Shown here in pieces: positions 1 through 8,006 of a stretch of DNA of 45,775 bases. The stretch comes from Burkholderiaceae bacterium. Its GTDB lineage: Bacteria > Pseudomonadota > Gammaproteobacteria > Burkholderiales > Burkholderiaceae_E. Positions within the stretch are counted from its first letter, which is position 1, and every line of letters begins with the position of its first letter. Below the pieces are notes generated by a model that saw only the letters and a program-made list of their open reading frames with translations, did no database searches and was not told the DNA's origin. A program made the position numbers and the translations under genes. The DNA is taken from the NCBI GenBank assembly GCA_023384005.1, contig JAHDXY010000005.1, positions 1-45,775 on the forward strand, given 5' to 3'.

Positions 1-140
1 AACTCGGGGAACTTGGTGATCACCGGACCAATCGACTCGAGCACTTCCCTCACCGCCTGATGAAACTCGAGTTCACCAGGATTTCTTGCCGCCACCTGCC
101 GGTAAATCGCCTCGGTCTTCTTCTCCAATGCCACTACCAT
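1..140 (-). CDS. gdhA: NADP-type glutamate dehydrogenase, N-terminal part (cut by window edge)
   Basis: The minus strand from 140 to the window edge reads MVVALEKKTEAIYRQVAARN followed by PGELEFHQAVREVLESIG. This matches the N-terminus of hexameric glutamate dehydrogenases (E. coli GdhA has RDPNQTEFAQAVREV at the same place). The enzyme aminates 2-oxoglutarate to glutamate in the cytosol. Only about 46 codons are visible, so none of the catalytic core can be checked. Two ATG codons are adjacent (143 and 140). The GGAG motif just upstream sits at a better distance from the second, so 140 is chosen. The gene diverges from the TRAP operon. Confidence 0.85.
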   Translation of the reverse strand, partial: MVVALEKKTEAIYRQVAARNPGELEFHQAVREVLESIGPVITKFPE

Positions 141-143
141 CAT

Positions 144-559
144 TTCTCCGCTCGATCAGAATTGATATAAGGGAACTTCGCGCGCAACGGAATTAGACGT
201 CGCACGAGTGCGCGAGGACTAGCCACCGGAATCAAGAAAGAGCCAACTGGCTGGCTGCGTTGCGTTGAATTCGCTGACAGGCGCTTCATCGAGGCGCTTC
301 ATCGGCCGCTGCGTCTGGTTGGCACGCCGACACGGAGATCTGACTACTTGGGAAACTGCGGTCAACGAGATGCGGGATCGGAATCTACATCAGGGTCGAT
401 ACCACGGCGGGACGATCAAATGACACTTGGGGCGCAAGCCGAGACTCTTGCGCACGGCATTCTCCGCGATTGCTGGGTGTTTACATCCCGATCACGCGGT
501 ATGCTCGATCGTACGAGCGCGACCCCGCTCGCCCAGCAACCTTCATTCGAGGTGAAGCC
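144..559. other. Intergenic region between gdhA and the TRAP operon
   Basis: About 416 bases without a convincing gene; the short reading frames here have no RBS and no recognisable product. It must carry the divergent promoters of gdhA and dctP, but I could not pick out a confident -35/-10 pair. An AT-rich patch (ttgatataa, about 162-170) lies just upstream of gdhA and is the best candidate for its -10 region. The only clear structure is the 13-bp tandem duplication at 279-304. Confidence 0.6.
279..304. repeat. Perfect 13-bp tandem duplication
   Basis: AGGCGCTTCATCG occurs twice, back to back, in the intergenic region upstream of dctP. The two copies are identical, which suggests a recent slippage duplication. 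No function is apparent. Confidence 0.9.
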
Positions 560-1612
560 ATGTCCGTTTTCCGACGCCTACGCCTACGCCTACGCCTACG
601 CCTACGCCTGAGCGTCCTGCCGTGCGTTGTGGCAATCGGCGCGTTCGCCGCTCCGCTCGCCGTCCAAGCCGCCGACATCACGCTGACCTACGCTTTCTTC
701 GCCCCTGCCGGGTCGTTTCCCGGGAAGCAGATGGCGCACTGGGCCGAAGAAGTCACCAAGCGCACCGGCGGCAAGGTCGCGGTCAAGACCTTCCCCGCCA
801 GCACGCTGCTGGGCGCACGCGACATGTACGACGGCGTGACCAAGGGCGTGGCCGACATCGGGCTCGGAGCGCCCTCCTACGATCCCGGGCGGTTTCCGCT
901 CACCTCGGGCGTTTCCCTTGCGGTGGGATTTCGCGACGCGACCGTCGCGAGCCGCACTCTCTGGGCGATCACCCAGGAGTTCAAGCCGAAGGAGTTCGAG
1001 GAGTTCAAGGTCATCGCGATGTTCACGACCGAACCCGGTTACATCCAGTCCAGGTCGCCGGTGAGCAACTTCGTCGAACTCAAAGGCATGAAGTTGCGCG
1101 CCGCTGGCACCGGTGTTCCGGTGCTCAGTGCGCTGGGCGCGGCGCCGGTCGGCATGCCGATGCCCGAGGTGCCGCAGGCGGTGCAGACCCGGGTGATCGA
1201 CGGAACGATGACCTCGCGTGAAGTCTTAAAGGACTTCAAGCTCGCCGGCTCGCTGAAGTACGTCACCGACTACCCCACGGTGGTCGTGACCTTCGCCGCG
1301 GTGATGGACGCGAAGCGCTGGGCCAGGCTTCCTGCCGACGTGCGCAAGGTGATCGATGATCTCGGGCCCGAGATGGCCGTCTGGACCGGGCGCTATCACG
1401 ACCGCGAAAACGTCGGCGACGCGATGGCCTGGGCAAAGGCCGAGCACGGCCTCAAGGTGGTCGAAGTCGCACCGGGCGAGCGCGCCCAGTGGGATGCGCG
1501 ACTCAAACCCCTCGAGGACGACTGGGTCAAGGAGATGAAGGCGAAAGGCTTGCCGGCCGAGAAGTACCTGGCGCGCCTGCGCGAGCTTCGCGACCAGTTC
1601 TCGAAACCCTGA
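560..1612 (+). CDS. dctP: TRAP transporter substrate-binding protein (DctP family)
   Basis: 350-residue periplasmic solute receptor of a tripartite ATP-independent transporter. ATG 560 is chosen because GAGGTG (549-554) is well spaced; the frame stays open upstream to 470 but has no RBS there. Residues 1-37 form a signal peptide whose n-region is an Arg-Leu repeat (six RL units from a hexamer DNA array), then a hydrophobic stretch and a likely cut after AVQA. The mature part begins ADITLTYAFF and shows the DctP pattern: a KQMAHWAEEVTKRTGGKV block near residue 60 and the GMKLRAAG segment with the family's conserved arginine (about residue 180). The dctQ and dctM genes follow directly. The substrate is unknown; the downstream UbiD decarboxylase suggests an aromatic or unsaturated carboxylate. 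Confidence 0.93.
   Translation: MSVFRRLRLRLRLRLRLSVLPCVVAIGAFAAPLAVQAADITLTYAFFAPAGSFPGKQMAHWAEEVTKRTGGKVAVKTFPASTLLGARDMYDGVTKGVADIGLGAPSYDPGRFPLTSGVSLAVGFRDATVASRTLWAITQEFKPKEFEEFKVIAMFTTEPGYIQSRSPVSNFVELKGMKLRAAGTGVPVLSALGAAPVGMPMPEVPQAVQTRVIDGTMTSREVLKDFKLAGSLKYVTDYPTVVVTFAAVMDAKRWARLPADVRKVIDDLGPEMAVWTGRYHDRENVGDAMAWAKAEHGLKVVEVAPGERAQWDARLKPLEDDWVKEMKAKGLPAEKYLARLRELRDQFSKP
575..610 (+). repeat. Hexanucleotide tandem array (CGCCTA) inside the dctP signal peptide
   Basis: Five perfect CGCCTA units followed by one CGCCTG. It encodes six Arg-Leu pairs, residues 6-17 of the signal peptide. Because the unit is six bases, copy-number change keeps the frame and only lengthens or shortens the charged n-region. 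The five consecutive CTA leucine codons are unlike the CTC/CTG usage of the rest of the gene, which points to recent expansion. Confidence 0.95.
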
Positions 1613-1620
1613 GGTCGCGA

Positions 1621-2184
1621 ATGCGGGATGCCGCCCAGGCGAAGGAAACGGGGCACGGGGCGGCGCCGTCGTTGCCACGGTGGGCCGTTCTCGTGCAGCG
1701 ACTCAGCCAGCTCGCCAATCGCGCGCTCGCCTGGCTCGCGGGGACGGCGCTGGTCGCGATGATGCTGCTCACCGTGGCAGACATGGCGCTGCGCGCCTAC
1801 GGGCGCCCGCTCGCAGGCTCGTACGAAATGATCGGCTGGCTTGCGGCGGTCGCGGTTGCACTGGCGCTGGGCTACACGCAGGTGCACCGCGGGCACGTGT
1901 CGATCGACCTTGCGCTCAGGCACCTTCCGGCGCACGCGGCGAAGTGTGCGGAGGTGGCGACCCGCCTCGTTTCACTGGCGCTGTTCATCGCCGTGGCGTT
2001 CTACGTCTTTCGCTACGGCGGCGTCCTCCAGGAAACCGGCTCGCTGTCCGAGACGCTCAAGGCGATCGTGTTCCCCTGGGTCTACCTGGTCGCCGTGGGT
2101 GTCGCCGGGCTGGCGCTCGCGCTGCTCGCCGACTTGCTGTGCGCACTCGCCCGTGTGCACGGTGCTTCGCGCGGCAGCCGCTGA
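1621..2184 (+). CDS. dctQ: TRAP transporter small permease (DctQ family)
   Basis: 187-residue inner-membrane protein with four predicted hydrophobic segments: around LAGTALVAMMLLTVADMAL, IGWLAAVAVALALGY, LVSLALFIAVAFYVF and FPWVYLVAVGVAGLALALL. This is the size and topology of DctQ, which partners DctM in the ion-gradient-driven TRAP permease. ATG 1621 starts 8 bases after the dctP stop, and its RBS (GAGGT, 1611-1615) overlaps that stop, so translation is probably coupled. The AYGRPLAGSYEMIGW and HGVS-like (HRGHVSIDL) signatures are typical of the family. Confidence 0.93.
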   Translation: MRDAAQAKETGHGAAPSLPRWAVLVQRLSQLANRALAWLAGTALVAMMLLTVADMALRAYGRPLAGSYEMIGWLAAVAVALALGYTQVHRGHVSIDLALRHLPAHAAKCAEVATRLVSLALFIAVAFYVFRYGGVLQETGSLSETLKAIVFPWVYLVAVGVAGLALALLADLLCALARVHGASRGSR

Positions 2185-2217
2185 CACGCGTCGCCGGACG
2201 AGCGAAAGGGGAATCCT

Positions 2218-3522
2218 CTGGATCCGGTTCTCGCCGCCGTCCTCGGACTGGTGGTCATGTTCGTCCTGATGCTGCTGGAGATGCCGATCGCCTTCGCGAT
2301 GCTGGCGGCCGGACTGCTGGGCAACGCCTATCTGCTCTCGGGCGAGGCCGCGACCCACCTTCTGGCCACCAACGTTTGGGACCAGTTTTCCTCCTACGGG
2401 CTGAGCGTGGTTCCGCTGTTCGTGCTGATGGGGCAGTTCGCGTATCGCGCGGGAATCACCGAGAGGCTCTACCGCGCCGCGTACACATGGGTCGGAAGCC
2501 TGCCGGGTGGCCTCGCGGGAACGACGATCGCGGCCAGCGCCGGGTTCTCGGCGATCTGCGGATCGAACTCCGCGACCACCGCGACGATGGGCACGATAGC
2601 GCTGCCGGAAATGCGCCGCTACAACTACCATCCGGCGCTCAGCGCGGGCGCTGTCGCGGTGGGCGGAACGCTGGGCGTGGTGATCCCGCCCAGCGTCGTA
2701 TTGATCGTGATCGCGGTGCAGACCGAACAGTCGTTGCTGCGTCTTTTTCTCGCGAGCATCGTCCCCGGCCTGATCCTGGCGCTGCTGTTTCTCGCGACGA
2801 TCGTTGCGCTGTGCCTGCGCAATCCGGAACTCGGGCCGCTCGGCCCGAGAACGAGCATGCGCGCGAAGATGGCTTCGCTCTCCGGAGTGATCGAGACGCT
2901 CGCGCTGTTCGGGCTGGTGATCGGCGGGCTCTATCTGGGGTGGTTCACGCCCACGGAGGCGGGAGCGGCCGGCGCATTCGGCGCCCTGCTGATCGGGCTG
3001 GCGCGGCGCAAGCTGTCCGCGCGCGGACTGGTCCAGGCCGTCGCCGAGACACTGCGGATCTCGTCGATGGTCGTCCTGCTGATCACCGGAGCGGTGCTGT
3101 TCGGGCGCTTTCTCACCGTTTCGCGCCTGCCCTTCGAACTCGCCGACTGGGCGGCGGCGCTTCCGGTGTGGCCCGGCGTCGTGATCCTCGTCGTGCTGCT
3201 GATCTACGTGATCGGCGGCATGCTGATGGACGCGCTCGGTTTTCTGGTCGTGACGATCCCGATCTTTTACCCGCTGGCCGCTGCGCTCGGCTACGATCCG
3301 GTCTGGTACACGGTCGTGCTCACCGTCGTGACGACGATGGGCGCGGTGACTCCGCCGGTGGGCGTGAACGTGTTCATCGTGAGCGGGCTCGCCCCGGACA
3401 TCCCGATCTACACGATCTTCCGCGGCGTCGCGTATTTCATCGTTTCGTATCTCGCCTGTATCGCGCTGATGTGGATCTTCCCGGACGTCGTTCTGTTGCT
3501 GCCGCGCTTGCTGCTCGACTGA
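2218..3522 (+). CDS. dctM: TRAP transporter large permease (DctM family)
   Basis: Large permease subunit, 434 residues from a CTG start, with about a dozen hydrophobic helices; it forms the substrate channel with DctQ. Hallmarks are PLFVLMGQFAYRAG, the GSNSATTATMGTIALPEM block, GGTLGVVIPPSVVLIV, GWFTPTEAGAAGAFGAL and, near the end, TPPVGVNVFIVSGLAP. The start is unusual. The first standard start codon in frame is GTG 2251, but the ten codons before it read DPVLAAVLGL, which matches the usual MDPVL-type DctM N-terminus. They are preceded by CTG 2218 with AAAGGGGA (2205-2212) at RBS distance. I therefore prefer CTG 2218; GTG 2251 would truncate the first helix. Confidence 0.92.
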   Translation: MDPVLAAVLGLVVMFVLMLLEMPIAFAMLAAGLLGNAYLLSGEAATHLLATNVWDQFSSYGLSVVPLFVLMGQFAYRAGITERLYRAAYTWVGSLPGGLAGTTIAASAGFSAICGSNSATTATMGTIALPEMRRYNYHPALSAGAVAVGGTLGVVIPPSVVLIVIAVQTEQSLLRLFLASIVPGLILALLFLATIVALCLRNPELGPLGPRTSMRAKMASLSGVIETLALFGLVIGGLYLGWFTPTEAGAAGAFGALLIGLARRKLSARGLVQAVAETLRISSMVVLLITGAVLFGRFLTVSRLPFELADWAAALPVWPGVVILVVLLIYVIGGMLMDALGFLVVTIPIFYPLAAALGYDPVWYTVVLTVVTTMGAVTPPVGVNVFIVSGLAPDIPIYTIFRGVAYFIVSYLACIALMWIFPDVVLLLPRLLLD

Positions 3523-3583
3523 ACACGCACGCACGATGGATCGTCCCGCAGCTCGACCAGCGCGCAACCTCGAGGAAGCGTCG

Positions 3584-5011
3584 ATGACCCCGGATGAGGA
3601 AAAGGAAGCGCCCGGCGCGCGCGTGTCGCCGCGCAACGCGAGACGGCTGTTCGACCAGCACGCGTGCATCGCCTTCCTGGAGCGCACTCACCGGCTGGTC
3701 CGGGTGTGCTCGCAGGTCGACCCGAAGCACGAACTCGCGGGGATCGCGCGCCGCTTCGAAGGCTCCAAGTGCGTGCTGTTCGAAGACGTCAAGGGCAGCG
3801 ACTTCCCCGTCTTCACCGGCTTGCTCTGGAATCGCGAGACCGTCGGCGCGCTGTTCGGCGCGGCGGCGACACAGGTGCCGTTTCGCATCGCCGACGCGAT
3901 CGGCCAGTGGCAGCGTGACCGGGAAGGCTCCGTGCCGCGCGTCCGGCGCAAGGCGCCCTCGAACGAGGTGGTCGAAGCGCGGGTCGATCTCGATCGACTG
4001 CCCATTCCAGTGCACGCGCTCAAGGATGGAGGGCGCTATCTCGACTGCTCGGTCGTGCTAGCCCGCAACCCGAAGACCGGAGGACTGAACACCTCGATCC
4101 ACCGGATGATGGTGACCGCGAAGGATCGAATCACCTTCCTGATCGATCCCGGGCGCCACCTGGGCGAGTACGTCGAAGAGGCGGAACGTCGCGGCGAGCC
4201 GCTGCCGGTGACGATCAACAACGGCGTCGGACTGGCGCCGTGGATCGTCTCCACCCTGCCGCGACTGGGCGACGGCAAGCACACCGTCGCGCACCACCTG
4301 CTGGGCCGCGCGCTCGACCTCGTTCACCCGCAGACTGGCGATGTTCCGGCCTACGCCGACGCGCAATTCGTGATCGAAGCCGAGATCCTGCCAGGGGTGC
4401 GCGAGTTCGAGGCCCCTTTCGCCGAGGTCACCGGGTACTACGGCGGTCGCGACAGGCGATGGGTGATGAAGGTCAACGCAATCACGCGGCGAAAGGACCC
4501 GGTCTTTCACACGCTGCTCTCGGGACGCGAGGTCTGGAATGCGGTCGGTTTCACCGCCGAAGCGGCGATCTTTCACGCCGTCAGCGCCAGCATTGCGCAA
4601 GTCAAGGCAGTGCACCTTCCCCCGGGCGGGTGCGGCTTCTACCAGGCGGTCGTACAGGTGGAGAATTCGCGTCGCGGATTGGGACATGAAGTGATCGACG
4701 CGACCTTCAAGGCGTTTCGTTCGCTGCAGCGTGTCGTCGTCGTCGACACCGACGTCGACATCTTCGATCCGGTCGACGTCGACTGGGCGATCACGACGCG
4801 CTTCGACGCCGATTGCGACCTCGTGCTGCTTCCGGATTCCGACGGCCATATCCTGAACCCGATCGTCAGGGTCGACCCGGACGGCAAGGGCGGCAAGGTC
4901 ACCAAGGTCGGCATCGACGCGATGGCTCCATACGACCGGCGCGGCGAGTCCTTCGAGCGCGTCGAGTTCATGCAGGTCGACCTGAAAGACCACGACATCC
5001 GGTACTCGTAG
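3584..5011 (+). CDS. UbiD-family prenylated-FMN-dependent (de)carboxylase
   Basis: 475-residue UbiD-like protein, expected to decarboxylate an aromatic or alpha,beta-unsaturated acid with prenylated FMN in the cytosol. The visible catalytic residues line up with the family's R-E-E set: R174 in NTSIHRMM, and E276 and E281 in EFEAPFAEVTGYYGG. Numbering and the five-residue spacing closely follow fungal Fdc1 (R173, E277, E282). The C-terminal KVGIDAMAPYDRR block is also family-typical. ATG 3584 follows GAGGAAG (3572-3578); the longer frame from 3536 has no RBS. It lies 61 bases behind dctM, so the TRAP system may import its substrate. No UbiX flavin prenyltransferase gene is in the window, so the cofactor must come from elsewhere. 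Confidence 0.92.
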   Translation: MTPDEEKEAPGARVSPRNARRLFDQHACIAFLERTHRLVRVCSQVDPKHELAGIARRFEGSKCVLFEDVKGSDFPVFTGLLWNRETVGALFGAAATQVPFRIADAIGQWQRDREGSVPRVRRKAPSNEVVEARVDLDRLPIPVHALKDGGRYLDCSVVLARNPKTGGLNTSIHRMMVTAKDRITFLIDPGRHLGEYVEEAERRGEPLPVTINNGVGLAPWIVSTLPRLGDGKHTVAHHLLGRALDLVHPQTGDVPAYADAQFVIEAEILPGVREFEAPFAEVTGYYGGRDRRWVMKVNAITRRKDPVFHTLLSGREVWNAVGFTAEAAIFHAVSASIAQVKAVHLPPGGCGFYQAVVQVENSRRGLGHEVIDATFKAFRSLQRVVVVDTDVDIFDPVDVDWAITTRFDADCDLVLLPDSDGHILNPIVRVDPDGKGGKVTKVGIDAMAPYDRRGESFERVEFMQVDLKDHDIRYS

Positions 5012-5043
5012 CGGGGGGCGCCGCGCGCGGTGCCGCCCGATGG

Positions 5044-5110
5044 CGCCCGACAACGCCCGACAACGCCCGACAACGCCCGACAACGCCCGACAACGCCAGA
5101 TAACGCCCGT
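5044..5110. repeat. 10-bp tandem repeat array downstream of the ubiD-family gene
   Basis: The unit CAACGCCCGA is repeated with period 10: a partial first copy (5044-5050), four perfect copies (5051-5090), then two degenerate ones (CAACGCCAGA, TAACGCCCGT). It fills most of the gap between the ubiD stop and the convergent tetR stop at 5130. No hairpin or terminator is visible in it. Long frames that run through it are artefacts of the repeat. Confidence 0.93.
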
Positions 5111-5129
5111 CGCCGCTACGGCGCGACGT

Positions 5130-5762
5130 CTAGCGCTTGCGGCCCTTCCCCGCCGCGGCCGCGCGCTCGGGTTCTCCGCGACCGTGCGCCAGGCCGTGCA
5201 GCAGCAGGCCGTACAGTTCCGAGACGGCTTCGCGGTAGGACAGTTCCGTCGTGCACAGGAAATCGGGCTCGCAGATCCTGCGCAGCGACACGGTCATCAC
5301 TTCCGCGACCAGGCGCGGGTCGATGCCGCGAAACACGCCCTGCTCTACGCAACGCTCGACGAGCGCGCGCAGCCCCTGCATCCGCTCGCGCGTGTGACGC
5401 CGCCACAGCGCACTCGCCGGCGGGTACGCGTCGATGTCGCGCATCGCCGCGCTCGAGAGCTTGCGGGCCGCCTCGAGCGCCGGGCGCAGGTAGGGCTCGA
5501 ACGCGAGTTCCGGCGGCACCCCGACCGTCGCCTTGCTGCCTTCGTCGCGCAGCGTGCGCAGGTAGCGGTCCAGCACGCGAAGGAACAGCGCCTCCTTGGT
5601 CGGCGCGAGTTCGTAGAAGCTGCGGCGCGAGCAGCGCAGGCGCCGGGCGAGGTCGGCGACCCGCGCATCGCGAAATCCCTCCGCCAGGAAGATCGTCTCG
5701 AGATCGTCGAGCAGCCGCAGCTGCCGGGGCGTTGGTCGTGCGTCGCGAGCTTGCGCTTTCAT
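5130..5762 (-). CDS. TetR-type transcriptional regulator
   Basis: 210 residues with an N-terminal helix-turn-helix in TetR arrangement: LETIFLAEGF, then VADLARRLRCSRRSFYELAPTKEALF (residues about 21-60). The remainder is a helical ligand-binding domain without clear family identity. ATG 5762 is chosen because it gives the standard TetR length with the HTH starting near residue 14; frames extending further run into the promoter region. The gene is divergent from hyuA, and the gap carries three TGGTACC motifs, two of them in a 16-bp tandem. It is therefore likely to control itself and the hydantoinase-ligase operon. The C-terminal tail is basic (AAAAGKGRKR). Confidence 0.88.
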   Translation of the reverse strand: MKAQARDARPTPRQLRLLDDLETIFLAEGFRDARVADLARRLRCSRRSFYELAPTKEALFLRVLDRYLRTLRDEGSKATVGVPPELAFEPYLRPALEAARKLSSAAMRDIDAYPPASALWRRHTRERMQGLRALVERCVEQGVFRGIDPRLVAEVMTVSLRRICEPDFLCTTELSYREAVSELYGLLLHGLAHGRGEPERAAAAGKGRKR

Positions 5763-5784
5763 TGGCCTCAGAATACTCTTGGCC

Positions 5785-5836
5785 GGCTGGTACCGGAAGG
5801 AATTGTTTGGTACCCGTTGCGTTTGGTACCGATTGC
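5785..5836. promoter_or_regulatory. Triple TGGTACC operator candidate between tetR-type gene and hyuA
   Basis: TGGTACC occurs at 5788-5794, 5808-5814 and 5824-5830. The last two lie in a 16-bp tandem repeat (5805-5820 and 5821-5836, 14 of 16 bases identical) with core GTTTGGTACC and a TTGC end. GGTACC is itself palindromic. The location between a TetR-type gene and its divergent neighbour makes this the likely repressor binding region. Binding is an inference. Confidence 0.6.
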
Positions 5837-5915
5837 GATCGAAGCGCAGACCTGCTGTCAGGGGGTTGTCGCGGCGCGGACACGGAATCACCGACTCAGG
5901 GGCACGGACGGCTCG

Positions 5916-8006
5916 ATGGGCTATCGGATCGGAATCGACGTCGGAGGAACCTTCACCGACTACCTGCTGCTCGAACCGGGCGGCGCCACGCGGGCGCACA
6001 AGGTGCTCTCCACACCCGACGATCCGTCGCGTGCGGTCCTGCAGGGTCTGGAAGAACTGGCGCTCGCGTGCGCGCTCCCGCCGGCGGAGTTCCTGCGGCG
6101 CGTCGAGATCATCGTGCACGGCACGACCGTGACCACGAACGCGGTGCTCACCGGGCGCTTCGCGCGCAGCGGGCTGCTCACGACGCACGGGTTTCGCGAC
6201 GCCCTGCAGATGCGTCGCGGCGTGCGCGAATCGTTCTACGACAACAAGTTCACCGCGCCCGCGCCGCTGGTGCCGCGGCGGCTTCGCCTGCCGGTGCGGG
6301 GACGCATCGGGCACGACGGCGCCGAGATCGAATCGCTATCGGTCGACGACGTCGATGCCGCGATCCGCGCGCTCGAATCAAGCGATGTCGAGGCGGTCGC
6401 GATCTGCTTCATGCACGCCTACGCGAACCCGGCGCACGAGGAGGCCGCCGCCGAGCGCGTCGCGCGGCGCCTGCCCCAGGCGTACCTCTCGGTGTCGAAC
6501 CGGGTGCTGCCGCAACTGCGCTTCTACGAACGCAGCAGCACCACGGTGCTCAATGCCGTGGTCGGCCCGATCCTGCGCCGCTACATGGAGAACCTGCAGC
6601 GCCGGCTCGCCGGGGGCGGTTTCACCGGGGTGTTGCGCGTGATGCAGTCAAACGGCGGCGTGGCCTGCGCCGACGCGGTGGCGGCGCTGGCCGCGTCGAC
6701 CCTGCTCTCGGGGCCGGCGGCGGCGCCGAGCGCCGGGCTGGCCGCGATCGAACCCTACGGCGGCAACCGGTTCATCACCGTGGACATGGGCGGAACGAGC
6801 TTCGACGCGGCGATGATCGTCGACGGTTCTGCGTCGATCACGACCTCCGGCGCGGTCAATCGTTTCGCGATGGCGCTGCCGGCGATGGACATCGTCACGG
6901 TCGGCGCCGGCGGCGGATCGATCGCCTGGATCGAGCACGGGTTGTTGCGCATGGGGCCGCAGAGCGCGGGCGCCGACCCCGGACCAGCCTGCTATGGGCG
7001 CGGCGGCGAACGCGCGACCTGCAGCGACGCGAATCTGCTGCTCGGCTATCTCTCGCCCGAGTACTTCGCCGGCGGACGGATCCGACTCGACGCGCGCGCC
7101 GCGCTCGCCGCGGTCGAGCGCGACGTGGCACGACCGCTCGCCATGGATCCGATTCGCGCGGCGCACGGGATGTTCCGGGTGATGAACGTCAACATGGCCT
7201 CGGCGATCCGCGAGATCTCGGTGAAAAAGGGCTGGGATCCGCGCGAATTCCCGCTCGTCTGTGCCGGCGGCGCAGGCGCGATCCACGCGGCGATGATCGC
7301 GCGCGAACTCGGCATCCGGCGCGTGCTCGTGCCGCGCGACGCGTCGATCTTCTGCGCGGCCGGAATGCTTCGCACCGATCTCAAGCACGACTTCGTGCGC
7401 AGCCACGCGTCGCTGCTCGGCGGGGATGCAGCCGAGCACCCGCGCCTGCTCGCGCTGCTCGAGACGATGACCGCCGAAGCGGACGCTATGCTCGGCTCCG
7501 AGGGCATCGCGCCGGCGAAACGCCGTTTCGCGCTCTGGCTCGACCTCCGATACCTGGGCCAGTACCACGAGGTCTCGGTCGAGGTCCCGCTCGCCTGGCT
7601 GCAAGCGGGCGAATGGGACGCGATTCGCGGCGCCTTTCACGAGCGCCACGATCGCCTCTACGGCTACTCGCTGCGCGACGAGGCCACGCAAGTGCAACTG
7701 GTGAGCCTGCGACTGGCGGCCAGCGGCGAAACCGGAAAACCGCCAGCGGTGCACGAGCCGCTCGGGGGCGCCGACGCGAGCCCCGCGCTCAAGGGCCGGC
7801 GCCCCGTCTACCAGCCCGAGGCCGGCGGGTTTGCCGACACGCCGGTCTACGACGGCGAGCGGCTGGGCCACGGCAACCGGCTCGAAGGGCCGGCAATCGT
7901 CGAGAAAGTGACGACGACCGTATTCGTTCCGGCGGGATTCGAGCTCAGGGTCGACGCACTCGGCGGCTTTCTTCTCCAGGACCAGCCGATGGAGGCGCGA
8001 AAATGA
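5916..8006 (+). CDS. hyuA: Hydantoinase/oxoprolinase A-type subunit (HyuA, ATP-dependent)
   Basis: 696 residues. The N-terminus has the actin-like ATPase phosphate loop GIDVGGTFTD (residues 6-15); a second loop, VDMGGTSFDAAM, and GAGGGSIAWIE follow near the middle. The C-terminal third carries the family end EGPAIVEKVTTTVFVPAGFE. Relatives are the A subunit of N-methylhydantoinase, the beta subunit of acetone carboxylase and half of 5-oxoprolinase; they hydrolyse ATP to open a ring amide or to carboxylate. ATG 5916 gives the canonical MGYRIGIDVGG start, although the RBS is weak. The stop overlaps the start of hyuB by 4 bases. The true substrate cannot be read from the sequence. Confidence 0.93.
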   Translation: MGYRIGIDVGGTFTDYLLLEPGGATRAHKVLSTPDDPSRAVLQGLEELALACALPPAEFLRRVEIIVHGTTVTTNAVLTGRFARSGLLTTHGFRDALQMRRGVRESFYDNKFTAPAPLVPRRLRLPVRGRIGHDGAEIESLSVDDVDAAIRALESSDVEAVAICFMHAYANPAHEEAAAERVARRLPQAYLSVSNRVLPQLRFYERSSTTVLNAVVGPILRRYMENLQRRLAGGGFTGVLRVMQSNGGVACADAVAALAASTLLSGPAAAPSAGLAAIEPYGGNRFITVDMGGTSFDAAMIVDGSASITTSGAVNRFAMALPAMDIVTVGAGGGSIAWIEHGLLRMGPQSAGADPGPACYGRGGERATCSDANLLLGYLSPEYFAGGRIRLDARAALAAVERDVARPLAMDPIRAAHGMFRVMNVNMASAIREISVKKGWDPREFPLVCAGGAGAIHAAMIARELGIRRVLVPRDASIFCAAGMLRTDLKHDFVRSHASLLGGDAAEHPRLLALLETMTAEADAMLGSEGIAPAKRRFALWLDLRYLGQYHEVSVEVPLAWLQAGEWDAIRGAFHERHDRLYGYSLRDEATQVQLVSLRLAASGETGKPPAVHEPLGGADASPALKGRRPVYQPEAGGFADTPVYDGERLGHGNRLEGPAIVEKVTTTVFVPAGFELRVDALGGFLLQDQPMEARK

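Noticed and set aside
481-681. Antisense frame with a poly-arginine run over the dctP signal peptide
   Set aside because: Generated by the hexamer repeat read on the other strand; no RBS and no homology.
1972-3687. Long minus-strand frame opposite dctM and ubiD
   Set aside because: Very rich in Arg, Glu, Asp and Gln with no domain, a typical shadow of GC-rich genes. The plus-strand dctM is certain.
5030-7999. A single 1589-residue protein spanning from the 10-bp array to the end of hyuB
   Set aside because: Its first thousand residues lie in a frame antisense to, or shifted from, tetR and hyuA; only the last 598 residues (from ATG 8003) look like a real protein. The repeat array simply keeps the frame open.
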